Assembly (NCBI GenBank): GCA_027257055.1
Contig: JAPVLO010000003.1
Span: forward strand, 13,457,501-13,521,500
Reading direction: 5' to 3'
Length of the DNA: 64,000 bases
Source: Cephalopachus bancanus
Lineage: Eukaryota; Chordata; Mammalia; Primates; Tarsiidae
Made by a program: the position numbers and the translations under genes. Of this stretch, positions 1 to 12,052 are shown piece by piece; within the stretch, counting starts at the first letter, position 1; every line of letters begins with the position of its first letter. Below the pieces are notes generated by a model. The model saw only the letters and a list, made by a program, of their open reading frames with translations. It was not told the DNA's origin and made no database searches.

Positions 1-741
1 AAAAATTTCCCAAGCATATGAGTCACTTTAAAGAAATATGAATAGCCAGGCGCAGTGGCTTAGCCTGTAATCCCAGTACCTTGGGAGGCTGAGGCAAGAG
101 GACTGACTGAGCCCAGGGGTTCAAGACTAGCCTGGGCAACTTGGTGAGACCTCATCTCCACAATAAATCAAAATATAAGCTGGATGTGGTAGCACGCGCC
201 TGTAGTTCCAGCTACTTGGAAAGCTGAGGTGGAAGGATCACCTGAGCTCAGCAGGTTGAGGCTGCAGTGGCCGTGAGCATGCCACTGCACTCCAGCCTGG
301 ACAACAGAGTGAGACTCCAACTCAAAAATATAAATAAATAAGTAAATGCAATTGCTACATTTGTAAATTGAGAGAGCTGGATCAAAGAATTCCCTCCTAC
401 TCTCCAATCCTCTAAGTCTACTTTGTAACTCATTAGAAAGGGAACAGAATAGGTGTAAAGTCATGTTTCTGAACAGCAGATTAATCTGTTCTCACTGGCA
501 AAAATGTCTGATTTCAAATGAGAGTACAGTCGGTTTTTCAATATCTATTAAACATGCTTCTTCAAATTTTAAACTCTAACCTTTGGCCAGCCTTAAGAAA
601 TTAAAAATCATCTACTTAAAGTTGAAGCTATTTTAAAATGCTTCCAAATTTTAATGAAAACATAACACCTCAAAATATTGGCAAAGGAATTCACTCGCAG
701 ATAAAAGAAATAAATGAGTAGGCTAAATTCTGCTTACTTAC
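1..741 (-). other. EPB41L4B: EPB41L4B intron 3 (5' part)
   Basis: Downstream of the exon 3 donor. It contains one plus-oriented Alu at the left end; 346-741 is AT-rich unique intronic sequence with no coding signal. Confidence 0.85.
45..345 (+). mobile_element. Alu, lineage-specific group
   Basis: Full-length dimer. It carries the TTAGCCTGTAATCCCAG start, ACAATAAATC linker and ACTCCAACTC end of the younger group, followed by an A-rich (AAAT) tail. Confidence 0.95.
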
Positions 742-784
742 TTTTCATCTGCTTTTTTATGGGTTTGGAATGATCCAGCCAGTG
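742..784 (-). CDS. EPB41L4B: EPB41L4B coding exon 3 (partial gene, continues off the left edge)
   Basis: A 43-bp exon: 14 codons plus one base, reading HWLDHSKPIKKQMK. It continues the FERM F1 lobe directly after the exon 2 residues ...SAQVA. The acceptor is a strong minus-strand polypyrimidine tract ending TTTTTTTTCTTTCAG (AG at 786-785). The donor is GTAAGTAAG (741-733). The exon ends in phase 1, so the next exon, outside this window, should start with two bases completing the following codon. The histidine-tryptophan-leucine-aspartate start matches the same position in EPB41L4/L5 family proteins. The serine in HWLDHS may be alanine in human; I recall this only weakly. It is too short to stand out as an open reading frame and was found from its splice sites and family sequence. 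Confidence 0.95.
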
Positions 785-1617
785 CTGAAAGAAAAAAAAT
801 GTTTCTTGAGGAATAGTAGTTCATCAGCAAGATTATACAGCCCTCATAGTTACCCTCCTCTACAAACCTTAGTGATTCTCCCCCCCAAAAATAGGGATTG
901 GACCAGATCATGAGTTCTTTGGCTTAGACGCTGCAAACTGCTTGGGATGGCATAAAATTCAGTACTTATGCACATAGGTACATTTTTCTGAGGAGAGGGC
1001 CCTGGTTTCTGTAAGCTTTAGAAAAAGAGTCTGAAAGAACTTAAAATTCCTTAATGAATTGATCCATAAAGTCCCTTCCAATCAGCAGAACCACCGATGG
1101 GCTCATCCTTCTGAGTTTCTCAAGTTACAATCAATCTTCTCCAATAATTTCAAGTCTCCATTAATCTAGCGAAAAGTATGAGCTATGATGCCAAGAGTCT
1201 CTCATCAATTATAAAACCAAAATTCATGACCCCTTTATCTTTTTGCCAGGAAAATGACCCACACTGCAGATGGAAAGACAGGTAGAGATCATTTTGCCTT
1301 GGTTAATGAGGTATTTTAACTTACTCTAGTTTTTAACCAGCAGAACTGCTTCAGGCTTAATTAAAGAGATTACAAAACAATTTGCTTCATATAATAGTTT
1401 CTCCATAATGTCAAAGTTGTTGATATGCTAGTCCTGAGGAACCTGCACTGAAAGAGAACATTATACCATGAGACCCTATTATGTGCAAACAAGAGTCCGT
1501 GGAGGCCAGGGACCATGCACTGAATTGCATCTGTGTTTATTTTGTGCCAGGCACAAGGTGCTACACTCAGCAGGCCCTTGTTAGATTACTGAGAAACAAA
1601 TAAATGTTAAATATAAG

Positions 1618-1905
1618 TTTTTTTTTTTTTTTGAGTTGGAGTCTCACTCTGTCGCCCAGACTGGAGTGCAGTGGCTGCTCCTGGCCACCGCAGCCTCGAC
1701 CTGCTGGGCTCCGGCCATCCTTCCGCCTCAGCCTTCCAAGCAGCCGGAACTACAGGCATGCACCACCATGCCCGGCTGATTTTTTCATTTATTGTAGAGA
1801 TGAGATCTCGCTGCCCAGGCGGGTCTCAAACCCGCGGGCTCAGGCAATCCACTCACCTCAGCCTCCCAAAGGTGCGGGATTACAGGCTGAGCCACCGAGC
1901 CCAGG
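1618..1905 (-). mobile_element. Alu, lineage-specific group
   Basis: Reverse-oriented full-length copy. It starts with a T-run then GAGTTGGAGTCTCACTCTG and ends GGCTGAGCCACCGAGCCC, the complement of the group's tail and head. Confidence 0.95.
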
Positions 1906-1998
1906 TAATTTATTTTTTTAAAGAGGCAAGTAGGGACTTTCCCCATCACTTTAGATTCAATGCACACTGGAACTTCCCTGCTTAGAAAGACAGTTGGG

Positions 1999-2281
1999 GG
2001 CCAGGTGCCGTGGCTCATGCCTGTAATCCCAGCAGTTTGGGAAGCAGGAGGATCGCTTGAGCCCAGGAGTTTCAGACCACCCAGGGCAACATAGCAAAAC
2101 CTTGTCTCTACAAAAATATTTTAAAATTAGCCGGGCATGGTGGCATGTGCCTGTAATCCCAGCTACTCAGGAGTTTGAGGCAGGAGGATCACTTGAGACC
2201 AGGAACCTCAGGCTGTAGTGAGCTATGATTGTGCCATCATACTCCAGACTGGGGGACAGAGTAGGATGCTATCTCAAAAAA
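1999..2281 (+). mobile_element. Alu, J-like
   Basis: Head GGCCAGGTGCCGTGGCTCATG, mid-element A-rich linker, and right arm with GCTACTCAGG. It has AluJ-like CGCTTGAGCCCAGGAG and none of the younger group's changes. Confidence 0.9.
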
Positions 2282-2599
2282 ATTTTTTTTTAAATTCAAA
2301 AACCCAGTTGGGATGACACAGGCAGGTGGGCTTCTCATTAGCTATTCGGTCAGAGGTCATTCTGCTGACGGCCAATGGGCATTCAGAAGCAATCAAACTC
2401 TGTGGGACTCCATTAGTACAGGGTACTCCACACCTAACCAAAGAGCCCATTATAACTGAGTGGGAGGAAGGGGATAAGGAAACACAAAAGCAAATCACAA
2501 ATGAATTATACTACAATCAGCTGGGAGCAGAGCAATGGGAGGATGTGAGCTTTGGGGCTTTTGTCATCCCCACTCCTAGCTAGGCAACCACATAATATC

Positions 2600-3000
2600 A
2601 CCATGGCAGAATGCATCTCAAAGGCACATGTACAGGGTGTTTTATCTCATTGTTAGTAGCTTTGAATTGAAAATGACCTAAAGGTCTATCAGCAAAGACG
2701 GATTAGAAAGTGGCTCATCCATATAAAGAAATACTATGTAAAACTGATTAGGCCAATATTTCTTGATGTGGCAAGAGAGCCCCAAGACAATGCTAGATGA
2801 AAAAAGAAATCAGGTAGAATCCTACTTATATAAAATTACTTTCTATCTAGATACATCCAGAAAGATTTGTAGGTTACTTTTGTAAGGTGGGGCTGTGAAT
2901 GTCATTTACTTTACCTTTCTACATCATTTTTTATTTTAATGAGAATATTATTTCAAGGGGAGGACTAGGTTGTCACATCCATATTCATTTGTTGTTTACC
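2600..3000 (+). mobile_element. Degraded L1 3' fragment
   Basis: Sequence of the type CCTAAAGGTCTATCAGC followed by CATCCATATAAAGAAATACTATG resembles the end of mammalian L1 ORF2. It is heavily diverged. The preceding 2290-2600 is unique sequence. Confidence 0.5.
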
Positions 3001-3047
3001 TGGCAGGTGGTTCTGATAAGTTTGCCTAATTAGAATTAGGTACCACA

Positions 3048-3245
3048 GGTCAAATGTAGTGGCTCACACCTCCCTGAGCTCAAGTTTGAGATCAGCCTGG
3101 GCAACATGGTGAGACTTCTACCTCTGCAATGAATCCAAAAATTAGCCGGGCATGGTGGTGTGTGCCTATAATTCCAGCTACTTGGAAGGCTGAGGTGCCT
3201 GGGTGACAGAGTGAGACGTCAACTCCAAAAAAAAGAAAAAAGAAA
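3048..3245 (+). mobile_element. Alu with internal deletions
   Basis: The left arm lacks the AATCCCAGCACTTTGGG block and the right arm lacks most of the segment between GGCTGAGGTG and CTGGGTGACAGAG. An A-rich tail is present. Confidence 0.85.
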
Positions 3246-3614
3246 AAAATTAGATACCACCACTGCCCTCAAACAAACTGAAAAACCCCAACCTTGGCTC
3301 CTGAGAAGAGGACAGATACAGACTTGATGTAAGCACAATATTTACTTTCCTGCCAAATATCATGCTAATGGCTATGACTAAACCTGTTTTTCTCACTTTC
3401 AAAAAAATTCACCATTCCCAAGCAAAGGAAGTTCTCCTGACAATCAGTCTTTTAGTCTAATTAGCTCCAGAAGCTTGTAGCTTGAAGGAGCTTGTCTCAT
3501 TTCTTTCCTTTCTCAAATCTCCTTAGTATTATTTTGAGTAGAACAAGTTTAAGCCCCTCTTTCCTCTTTCTCTAATGTCAAACCCTTACTCTTGAGCTGA
3601 GTCCAACCTGTGTG

Positions 3615-3722
3615 GTTTCCTTGGCTGTGCATTACAATCCCTTGAGGAACGTTTAAAAAGTCAATACCCAGGTCCCAACCCAAGACTCATTAAATGGAAC
3701 CTCAGGTGCTTTCAGTGTGCCC
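3615..3722. mobile_element. MER5-like DNA transposon fragment
   Basis: GTGCATTACAATCCCTTGAGGAACG followed by a CCCAGGTCCCAACCC core is the pattern of MER5A-type hAT elements. Diverged. Confidence 0.5.
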
Positions 3723-3865
3723 ATTAAATATTTAGTACTGAAATTTTCTGCATCGTCTCCTAGACAGGAAAGGGTCCTGATCATCTTGGGGATCTTGAAA
3801 CGTTCATAGCCCCTTCTCAAAATCGTTGTCAGAGCTCTGTAAAATTTCTTCTTCTTCTTCTCCTT

Positions 3866-4137
3866 TTTTTTTTTTTTTTTTTGGCGTTGAAGTCTCACTC
3901 TGTTGCCCAGGCTGGAGTGCTCACCGGAGCTCTGGTGATCCCTCTGCCTCAGCCTCCTAAGTAGCTGGGATCACAGGCACATGCACTACCACACCTGGCT
4001 AATTTTTTTTTTTTCATTTGTAGAGATGAGGTCTCACTATGTTACCTAGGCTGGTCGTGAACTCCTGGGCTCAAGTGATCCTCCCTCCAGCCTCCCTGAG
4101 TGCTGGGATTACAGGCATGTGCCACTGCACCTGGTCT
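3866..4137 (-). mobile_element. AluJ-like with target-site duplication
   Basis: Reverse dimer with a T-run at its left. It is flanked by the 11-bp direct repeat GAGCTCTGTAA (3832-3842 and 4138-4148), so the insertion boundaries are clear. A short (TTC)n precedes the T-run. Confidence 0.9.
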
Positions 4138-4441
4138 GAGCTCTGTAATTTCAAGCAATTTCAGGTTTTACTGGCCAGTCCAAGAGGTGAAATGACCAAA
4201 CATCTATGGCCAGTGTGAATTACAGAAAGGCCATGGCCAGATGCTCATGGGACTGCACACTGCTCTGCCCTCCGGCCATACTATGAAAGCAGCACCCTCA
4301 GCCATTGAGGGCTGGGCTACATCCTCCCTGCTTGGCCATGGAGCTCTGCCCAAACCAGGACCTATCAGGATGGAGGCCTGTGAAAAGTCTGGGGTTCGCT
4401 TAACTGATAAAGGAATCAGAAACTGCTTCACGGTTTTGAAA

Positions 4442-4490
4442 GCTCCTTGACCCTTTGGTGTTTAGATCCTTGACCCCTTGGTGTTTTTGC
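4442..4490 (+). repeat. Short imperfect tandem duplication
   Basis: The unit TCCTTGACCC(T/C)TTGGTGTTT occurs twice in tandem, separated by a few bases. Confidence 0.7.
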
Positions 4491-5769
4491 TTACCTGCCT
4501 CAGAGGCAATAAGACACCCAGTCACAATCCTAAAATGACAGATGACAAAATCTATCTTGTATCCAACCAATTCAAAACAACCTGACTTTCTATTTAGCTG
4601 GAGGAGCTTCCCAGGCTCTGATCCCTCGTATTTTATCCCACAAGACCCACAACTGACTTGAATACTGGGGCAACGAAAGACCAATGTGGCATTTAGTAAA
4701 CTGTATCCTACGCTCGCTTTGAGGACTGTATTCAGCAGCAGTAGAATCTGCCTCAGATGTTCACCTGTGTCCTGGCTAAATATAGCTGTGTTGCCTGTCA
4801 GTAAAGGCCAAGGCAAATGGCTTCAGTCCTCTTAACTGACCATTAAACCAGTCACTGAAAACAGGTACACTTCTGAGTTCAAGTGGCAGGACATTTAACT
4901 CAAACACTAATGGATGTTAGAAAGGTGGCTTCTGGTCTGAATTCCTCATTCATGTCTATCGGGCAAAACCCTTTCCATAAATCAAGATGTGTGAGATGAT
5001 CTTGGCAAAGCCCATCTGTCCTAATAGTACATCAGTTCTGGAAATATGACATGCATAAGGCTGGTTGTAGAGTCTAACTGCCTCGCATCTACACCAAAGC
5101 ATGGGAACTACAATGCCTGAGAGAAGCTCAGGGGTTGAAGAGAGTCTTAAAAACTCTTTGGCCAAACATCCCCTAAGTCCTCACCATTAAATCTAAGTCA
5201 TGGAACTCATAATGGGATTTCTAGTGCCTACAGATTTTCTTGGCTTATAGGAGTATCTGGTTTGTGTTTCAATTAGAGCTGGAGAGAATCTGAAGAGATA
5301 ATCGTATCTAAAGGATGAAAGAGAAGGAAGATGAATGCCTTTAGAGTTTACTGTGTCACATCCATCCTCTGACTCAGGTCCTAGAGCAGATGAAGATGGC
5401 CCTACAGAGGGTGTGGGCGATACGGCCCTGATAAGAGGCAGAAGCAGAATTCAAACTCACACTGGTGTCAGTGCTCTAGGTGTGCACACCACAAACTAGC
5501 TTACAGTGCTTTCTCCACCTAAGGGAGGGATCTCTCCTCTTCCCCATCCAGGACGAAGACCTATAAACTCATTTACACTGGTCACCTGAGGTTTCCTTGG
5601 AATCACTTAAGTCAACTGCAGAGACCCCTTTATCAGCTTCCCATCAGCATCAATATTTGCACACAGGCAGGAAAATACTCTCCCTGTCTCTCAGCATTCA
5701 AAGACGGGCTGCTGGGAGGCCTGTAGCATTTCTTGAGTCAAGTTCACATTTCTCTGGATAACCATGCAG

Positions 5770-5865
5770 GAAGGTAGAGGAGCAGAGTTCAAGTCCCAGC
5801 TCTGCCACTTACCTGGCATGTGACCATGAGCAAGGCCCCTCTGTGAACTTAGCTATCCCCTAGGG
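5770..5865 (-). mobile_element. MIR fragment
   Basis: AGTCCCAGCTCTGCCACTTACC and the following GTGACC... pattern is the antisense of the MIR core. Confidence 0.6.
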
Positions 5866-5956
5866 CACTGTCTTTGGAAACTGTACTAAACCATTCAAAT
5901 GGATGGAAGAAAGAGGTTTTGCTTGATTTCTTGCAAGAGTAACATAAATCCCACTA

Positions 5957-6051
5957 TCAGGTGTAATTGTAAGAAGAAAGGAGCTTCTTCCTCTATGTCC
6001 CCTCCAGGTACACTCAGTAAGAAGCACCTTTCTTCTTACAATCACACCTGA
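5957..6051 (-). other. Near-perfect 33-bp inverted repeat (hairpin) in intron 2
   Basis: The left arm 5957-5989 (starts TCAGGTGTAATTG) is complementary to 6019-6051 (ends CAATCACACCTGA) at 31 of 33 positions, with a 29-base loop. In the gene-sense (minus) transcript one of the two mismatches becomes a G-U pair, leaving one A-A/U-U-type mismatch. Size and pairing resemble a microRNA precursor or a short inverted-repeat transposon. I recognise neither a known microRNA nor a known repeat family, so the function is unassigned. Confidence 0.85.
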
Positions 6052-6174
6052 AATGGCAGGAGCACCCAGGAGTGTCCATACAAGTGGCAAATGTGATGAC
6101 ATTTCCCAGCAATCATCACAGTGAAGCCAAAGAAACTAAAAGAGTCCCTTTCGTGAAACTCTCCAAAGAGTTCC

Positions 6175-6376
6175 TCCAGCCTGGGCAACACAGTGAGACT
6201 GCATCTTGACAAAAAATTTTTTAAATGAGCTGAATGTGGTGGTATGCGCCTATAGTCCCAACTACTCTGAGGCTGAGGTGGAAGGATCACCTACATCCAG
6301 GAGATTGAGGCTGTAGTGAGCTGTGATCGTGGCACTGCACTCCAGTCTGCGTGACAGTTAGACCCTGACTCACAAA
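6175..6376 (+). mobile_element. Alu, 5'-truncated
   Basis: Begins inside the left arm at CCAGCCTGGGCAACACAG and runs to the end of the right arm (GACCCTGACTC). Confidence 0.9.
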
Positions 6377-7014
6377 AGAGTTCCTTTAGTTGGCACACTC
6401 CCAGAAGGCACCTCACTATGCAGCCCTGTGCCTCTTTTACTGCAGATTCTATATGCTGCAAAGGTCAGAGGAAGAACATCTGACACATCTTGAGACAAAG
6501 GCCAAAATCACCTCTTTTGGAGTCCTTGTTGCAAAATGAAATACTATAAAAAGCTCCCTTTTCATGTCAGGAAAGGGCTTAGGAAAGGGACATCTACCTT
6601 CCAGGACACCTGCCTCTGAAAGAGGGAGGGTAGCTCCTAGGTATGTGGCTGTTGTATTATCCCTGCCCCAAATCCCTGCCTCTCCTCTGCCTGGCAAACT
6701 GCTCTTATCTTCTGTGGTTCACATCAATGTTAATGCTTCCTTTTGGATACCTCATTCACTTTAATGACAATGCTTAGGCAACCCCTCCTCCAGGTTCGCA
6801 GGTCTAACATCCTGTTAGAGGACTGAACACAGGGTATTCCAAGGGATTATTTATCCATCCTCCACCAGAATGTGGCAGGCAGGAACAGTGTCCAGCTTAT
6901 TTCTGCAACCATAGAGCTTGGCATTGAGTAAGTGCCAAGTCAAAGTTGGCTGAATGATATTGACTGAACGTTGTTTTTCCTTCTGTGTATGTAGTGTGAG
7001 TGAACCATGTGCAT

Positions 7015-7220
7015 AATGGAACCAGTATAGCCTAGTGGAAAAGTGCCAGGCTTTGGAATGAGACCAAGTTCTAATCCTGGCTCTGCCCTCTGCTTTAACC
7101 TTTATAAGATTCCTAATGTCTCTAAGCCTCGGCTTCATCATCTGCAAAATGGGTGCACTTTATGGTCAACTTCATAGATGAGTGATGAATGTTACACAAG
7201 AGTTATGTAAAGCTTTTAGT
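7015..7220 (-). mobile_element. MIR
   Basis: TAATCCTGGCTCTGCCCTCTG, then TCATCATCTGCAAAATGGG, is the reverse of the MIR consensus. Confidence 0.75.
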
Positions 7221-7991
7221 TCAATGCCTGGGTCAGGGCGGGGACTGAGTAAACAGCAGTTATCGTGACCAGACAATGAGAAAGAGGGAGGGTACAGGTC
7301 TGAGCCCTTGGCTCTCAGAAGAAAACTTTGATATGTGAAAACAGACTCCCAGCCACTACTTTGAGTTGTACCAAAGTGAGACCTGCATAGTAGGCCCCTG
7401 GATGCCCTTCCTGTTTTGATATGGTAAAGGGAAACAGGAGGTCCCAGCCCTAATCGCTAAAAATAGGTGATGCCAATAGGCTTTGACAGTTGCTTCTGGG
7501 CTGGGAAAGGCACTATGGAAACCAGACCTGGCTCTTTTCAGGGAGCTGAGGATATAAGCTGGGTATGCAGAGAGCCATGCCAAGAACCCTGCCGCTGCCA
7601 GCCCTCTGATCTGCACGTTGGGGACTGGGTGGGAGTGTCAATGCCTGAAGGAGGCTCAATTATGAGGCAATAAGCCAATGGTCAAGTAAACTATTCCCTT
7701 CCGGTCTCATCTTTACTCCACTCTTCCCAGAAACACCTCCCATGACATCCAGTCACCTCGCAGGTCCTATAAAAATCAATGACTCCAGCAGCTGTCTCAG
7801 CAGAATCTTCCAAAGGCTGATTAAATTTGCTAAGATTTCTCCTGCAGGCAATGCGCACCTTGCAGGTTCCAGCTAACCCTGCCTTCTCAGCATGCCCTCT
7901 CCTGGGCTGTGATGACTTCCAGTCCCCCCCAGACTGCCCAGCTAGAAAGGGGAGACTTACATCCATGTCCTGGATTACAAAAACTTTTCTC

Positions 7992-8294
7992 AGGTTGGGC
8001 CTGGTGGCTCAAGCCTGTAATCCCAGCACTTTGGGAGGCCGAGGTCAGAGGATTACTTAAGATCAGAGGTTCAAGACCAGCCTGGGCAACTTGGTGAGAC
8101 CTCATCTCTACAACAAATTAAAAAATTAGCCAGGCATGGTGGCATGCGCCTGTAGTACCAGTTACTTGGAAGGCTGAAGAGGAAAGATCACCTGAGCCCA
8201 GCAGGTCAAGGCTGTGGTGGCCACGAGCGTGCAACTGCACTACAGCCTGGGTGAGAGACTGAGACTCCCACTAAAAAAAAAAAAAAAAAAACCA
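7992..8294 (+). mobile_element. Alu with 13-bp target-site duplication
   Basis: Full-length copy flanked by AAAAACTTTTCTC at 7979-7991 and 8295-8307. It has the younger group's right arm (CCCAGCAGGTC) but the older CTCAAGCC head. Confidence 0.93.
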
Positions 8295-8518
8295 AAAAAC
8301 TTTTCTCCTCCATTAACTCCCTGAGCTCTTCAATTTCTCCATGAATAGATGTTCCTAACTCTACTTTACAGCTAGGAAAACCGAGGCTGAAGAATCCGAG
8401 CATATATACCTGAAACTGCAAGATCTAGGTTTGAGTTGGAGCTGTGCTACTCAAGATGTGACTTGCCAAGATCTAAACTTTGGTTTCACCATCTAGATGA
8501 CAGTGAAAAGAAGATCTA

Positions 8519-8802
8519 TTGGGAGGCTGAGGTGAGTGGATTGTCTGAGCCCACAGGTTCGAGACCCGCCTGGGCAACTTGGCGAGACCTCATCTCTACA
8601 ATAAATCAAAAAAACCACCGGGCATAGTAGTGCATGCCTGTAATTCCAGCTACTTGGAAGGCTGAGGTGGAAGGATCGCTGGAGCCCAGCAGGTGGAGGC
8701 TGCAGTGGCTGGGAGCGGCTACTGCACTCCAGTCTGGGCGATAGAGTGAGATTCCAACTCAAAACAAACAAACAACAACAAAAAAAAACAAAAACAAAAA
8801 AA
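8519..8802 (+). mobile_element. 5'-truncated Alu, lineage-specific, perfect TSD
   Basis: Starts at TGGGAGGCTGAGGTGAG, lacking about 35 bases of the normal 5' end. It is nevertheless flanked by a perfect 14-bp repeat GAAAAGAAGATCTA (8505-8518 and 8803-8816), so the truncation happened at insertion. B box GGTTCGAGACC is intact. Confidence 0.94.
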
Positions 8803-9631
8803 GAAAAGAAGATCTAGAAAGATCTGAAAAATGCCTCTAAGGTCTCTCCTGGGGCTAAAGAAGGTCCTAGGTTGTGTGCTTTGTCTTCCAAGAGTCACCA
8901 AGTTAAGTAAAGGAAGTCTTAAGCCTTAGGAGCTAATAAAAAAGTTTTGTTTGTTTATTTACACAAATAATGGACCCGATGCCAAATGAGCAAAATGCCA
9001 CAAAAGGTAAAAATAAGAGACTTACATAGAGGATGACAACTTTGGGAATTCGCAACATACTTCATGAAGGAAAGTCATTTGAGATGGTCTTAAAGGATGG
9101 CTAGAGGTCTAAACAAGGTAAGAAACTGCATTCAGGAAGGAGAAACAGCACAAGTGAAGGCACAGAGACCCAGCCTATAAGAAACACAGCTCAGAAACCC
9201 AAGCCCAGGATGGCAAGAAGGGCATAGGCAGCTGCTGCTGTGGAAAGTCTCTTGGAGTTCCAGAATTGAGGGCAGGTGAGGACCCTGCACCTGCTTCTGC
9301 AGGGCAGAAAAGTCTATCACGTCCATAGAGCATCTGTAGGTGTCTGGCCTGGATCCTGCTGTGAACATCCTTCCTGCCGCATGGTGACAGGGCACCGGCA
9401 GGTGAGAAAGCCTGCCAGCCAAGGCAGCGGAGGTTCACAGCAAAGTCTTTCATAATGGAGTCACATCCTCAGCTTTCTGGGAATCCGAGTGGCTAAAACG
9501 GGGTCACCTGAGGATGAGAACATGCCACCAAGGCAACAGGCACTTGGCTCCAATGGCAGAAATGATGAATTCTTTCTCTCTTCTAATTAGAGAAGGCATC
9601 TGGAGCAGACACGCCTGCCTCCCCTTTAGAC

Positions 9632-9800
9632 ACAGAATCAGTGAACATTAGACCTGGAAGACTCTTGGGAGAACAGGTCCAAGAACTCCATCTTACAGAT
9701 GAGGAAAATAAGGCCAGGAGAGAAAAGGCAGCCTATCTAAAAACCCACCAAATCAGTCAGAGGCAAGGCCAGGAACAGGGTCCAGTCTGATTCCTAGTCC
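9632..9800 (+). mobile_element. MIR/L2-type ancient repeat
   Basis: CTTACAGATGAGGAAAATAAGGCC with flanking GGAAGACTC is the typical MIR-like pattern of conserved old repeats. Family assignment is tentative. Confidence 0.5.
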
Positions 9801-11189
9801 AGAGCAACTGATATTCTGAAGCCAATTAATACCACTTGCCTTAAGGAAGAATCAATAAAGGCTCCAGGGAAGAGGAGGGCTGAAGGAGGTGGGGAGGACA
9901 GATGCAGGGGACAGGTGGAAGACACTGTGGACAAACAGGAGACCTCTAAATGTGGCACTCAGTAAGCAATGGGAAATGGGACTATGGCACAGGTGTAGAA
10001 AGCCAAAGCAGACAAATATCCCCTCTCAAGACAAAAAAGAAGGAAAAAAAAAAAAAAACAGAAAAGATGAACAGAGAAACTTTGAGGTGTAAGGGAAGAA
10101 ACGCAAGGAGTTTTAGCTAAATGACCTTGGTTTTCCCAGCAGGTGAGGCAACTGCTAGAACAAAGTCTCTGACTAAAGTTATGTGCCCACAACCAAGAGT
10201 CAGTCAGGGGCTAACAAGGCTTGGAGAGCAGCTTGGGGGCTTGGACTCCTGTACTTGTGATCTGTGCTGGTGCCAGAAGGCACAGCCTGTGGCTCTCTCC
10301 AGCAATGCCTGGCAGCCTAGGAGAGGCCACAGAGGAAACAGATGGACCTGCATGTCGAAGGGAGGCCAGGGGACAGTCGTGGGGGCATGAGAATCAAAGG
10401 CCAAGTGAGGACATAGGTGAGATGGCTGAGGCTCGGCTCAGGCTGGGAGGAAGCCCAGGGCAGGAGGAGGCCAGGAGGGGGAGAATAAGGCAGGAAGGGA
10501 CTGTTGCAGGCCAAGTCCAGAGGAAGAGGGATTGGAAAGACAGAATCAAGGGAAGTTACCATGGAATGGCGAGTGGCAGAATTCTGGATCTTGGAGTGAT
10601 GAGTGGCGAGAGGACCCAAGGCAATCTGTGTGAGATATGCGCAAATGAAGCTGAAATGACAGGAAATGCTGTCTGGAATATGCAGGAGGATGAGCAATGT
10701 GAATCCTGAGGCTGCCCAGGGAAAGAGAACAACTGAGAAACCAGAGGCTCTGAGGAACGCAAAGGACAGTTGTGAGATCAGAGGGTAGGCCACTGGGAGT
10801 TCCAAATTCAAAGGAAGTGGAACTGGAAGTGGGGCAGAAAGGGAAAGGCTGGTCTGTCCCTCCCAGGCCCCCAAGGGCCAGAGAATCTCTGGCTGAGAAA
10901 TGGAGAACAAGGAACTGAGGCAATTCAAAGAGGATACAGTTGTGGGGGGAATAACTAGAAGACTTAAAGGTATAGAGAAGTCCCTGAGGTTGTGGGGACA
11001 CATCTGCCTAGAGACACCCTATGGGAGTGTCCACCCAGATGCACTGTAGCCAGGATGCATCTCCACCCAGGCTCTAACCTATCACCTAAGGACTTACCAC
11101 CTCACTAACATTCTCCAGCTGACCCAATTCCCAGGCAATTTCATGTATCTTTACCTTAAGGCTGTCACATGTCACCTTATAACTGCCAG

Positions 11190-11482
11190 ACGCCATCGGG
11201 AAGTATCTGTTCATTGTCTTTCAGGCAGAAAGGCTTAGCCATTATGAGGAGCTCCAGGTCTCTAGCTCAAACACCTCCTTATCAGGAGAACCCTGCCTTT
11301 AATACGCTGTCTAAAATAGCATTTCCTCTTCCGCCACCTGCCTACCCCTTCCTTGGCTTCCTTTTTCTTAACTCTTATCACCACCTGGCATATTACATAT
11401 CTGTGTGCACTGCTTTATCCACAATGCTTAGAACAGGGCCCAGGGCATAATAAGCACTCAATAAATATTCTTAGATTGTTGA
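11190..11482 (+). mobile_element. L2 3' end
   Basis: Ends with GGCATAATAAGCACTCAATAAATATTC and the TTGAATAAA terminal pattern typical of L2. The upstream part matches L2-like wording (CCCTGCCTTTAATAC). Confidence 0.7.
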
Positions 11483-12052
11483 ATAAATTCTCTTTGAAAC
11501 CCAAAGGTAGATTTTGTTGGGAAGGGAGACTATGAAGTCGTTCCTACTTTTTTTTTAACAAGAGTGATTCTGACCTTTGTGGAGTTCACTCATTCTAGCA
11601 TCTCCACTGTGAATAGTTCTGTCTCAAGCAAAGCAAGTGAAGTCGTTGCTAACCCTAACACAGCTCCTGGAGTCTGCAAGATTGTCTCGTGCAACACCAA
11701 GACCTGGTCCGACCACTCCCCACCCCACCAAGTCCAGCTGGGATTCAGCTTTATTCAGAGCACCTGCTCTCTACCCAGCCAGACTCTGCAAGATGGTGAC
11801 ACAGCCTCTTCTGCTGGCTAAAAATAAAAGCAGCACCATTAAAAGAATTTCAACAATACTATTTCTTCTGTCTACTTACTCTAGAAATGTTCCAGTCAGG
11901 CACCATAACCCATGCCCACTGCCCCAATGCCCATTACTAGAACAATATCACAGTTTTACTCCTAATTTTCTCTATCCATTTCTAGCAACCGTGAATCTGC
12001 AGTCAGCATGAAAAACCAATCTGTCCTGAAACGAATCAAAGTAATAACTTAC

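Larger units (their letters stand above)
785..12052 (-). other. EPB41L4B: EPB41L4B intron 2 (11.3 kb)
   Basis: Bounded by the exon 2 donor GTAAGT and the exon 3 acceptor CTTTCAG. It contains eight Alus or Alu fragments, degraded L1, MER5-like, MIR and L2 remnants, and a strong 33-bp hairpin at 5957-6051. The stretches 786-1617, 4150-5760, 8820-9630 and 9800-11180 show no element or gene I can identify. Confidence 0.9.

Noticed and set aside
2326..2583. 85-codon plus-strand frame with ordinary-looking composition
   Set aside because: No family recognised, no flanking splice or poly-A evidence, and it is wedged between an Alu and an L1 fragment. Left as unique intronic sequence.
10317..11003. 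228-codon minus-strand open frame in intron 2
   Set aside because: The minus strand is pyrimidine-rich here, which suppresses stop codons. The translation is Ser/Leu/Pro-rich with no motif, and no splice or start context is evident.
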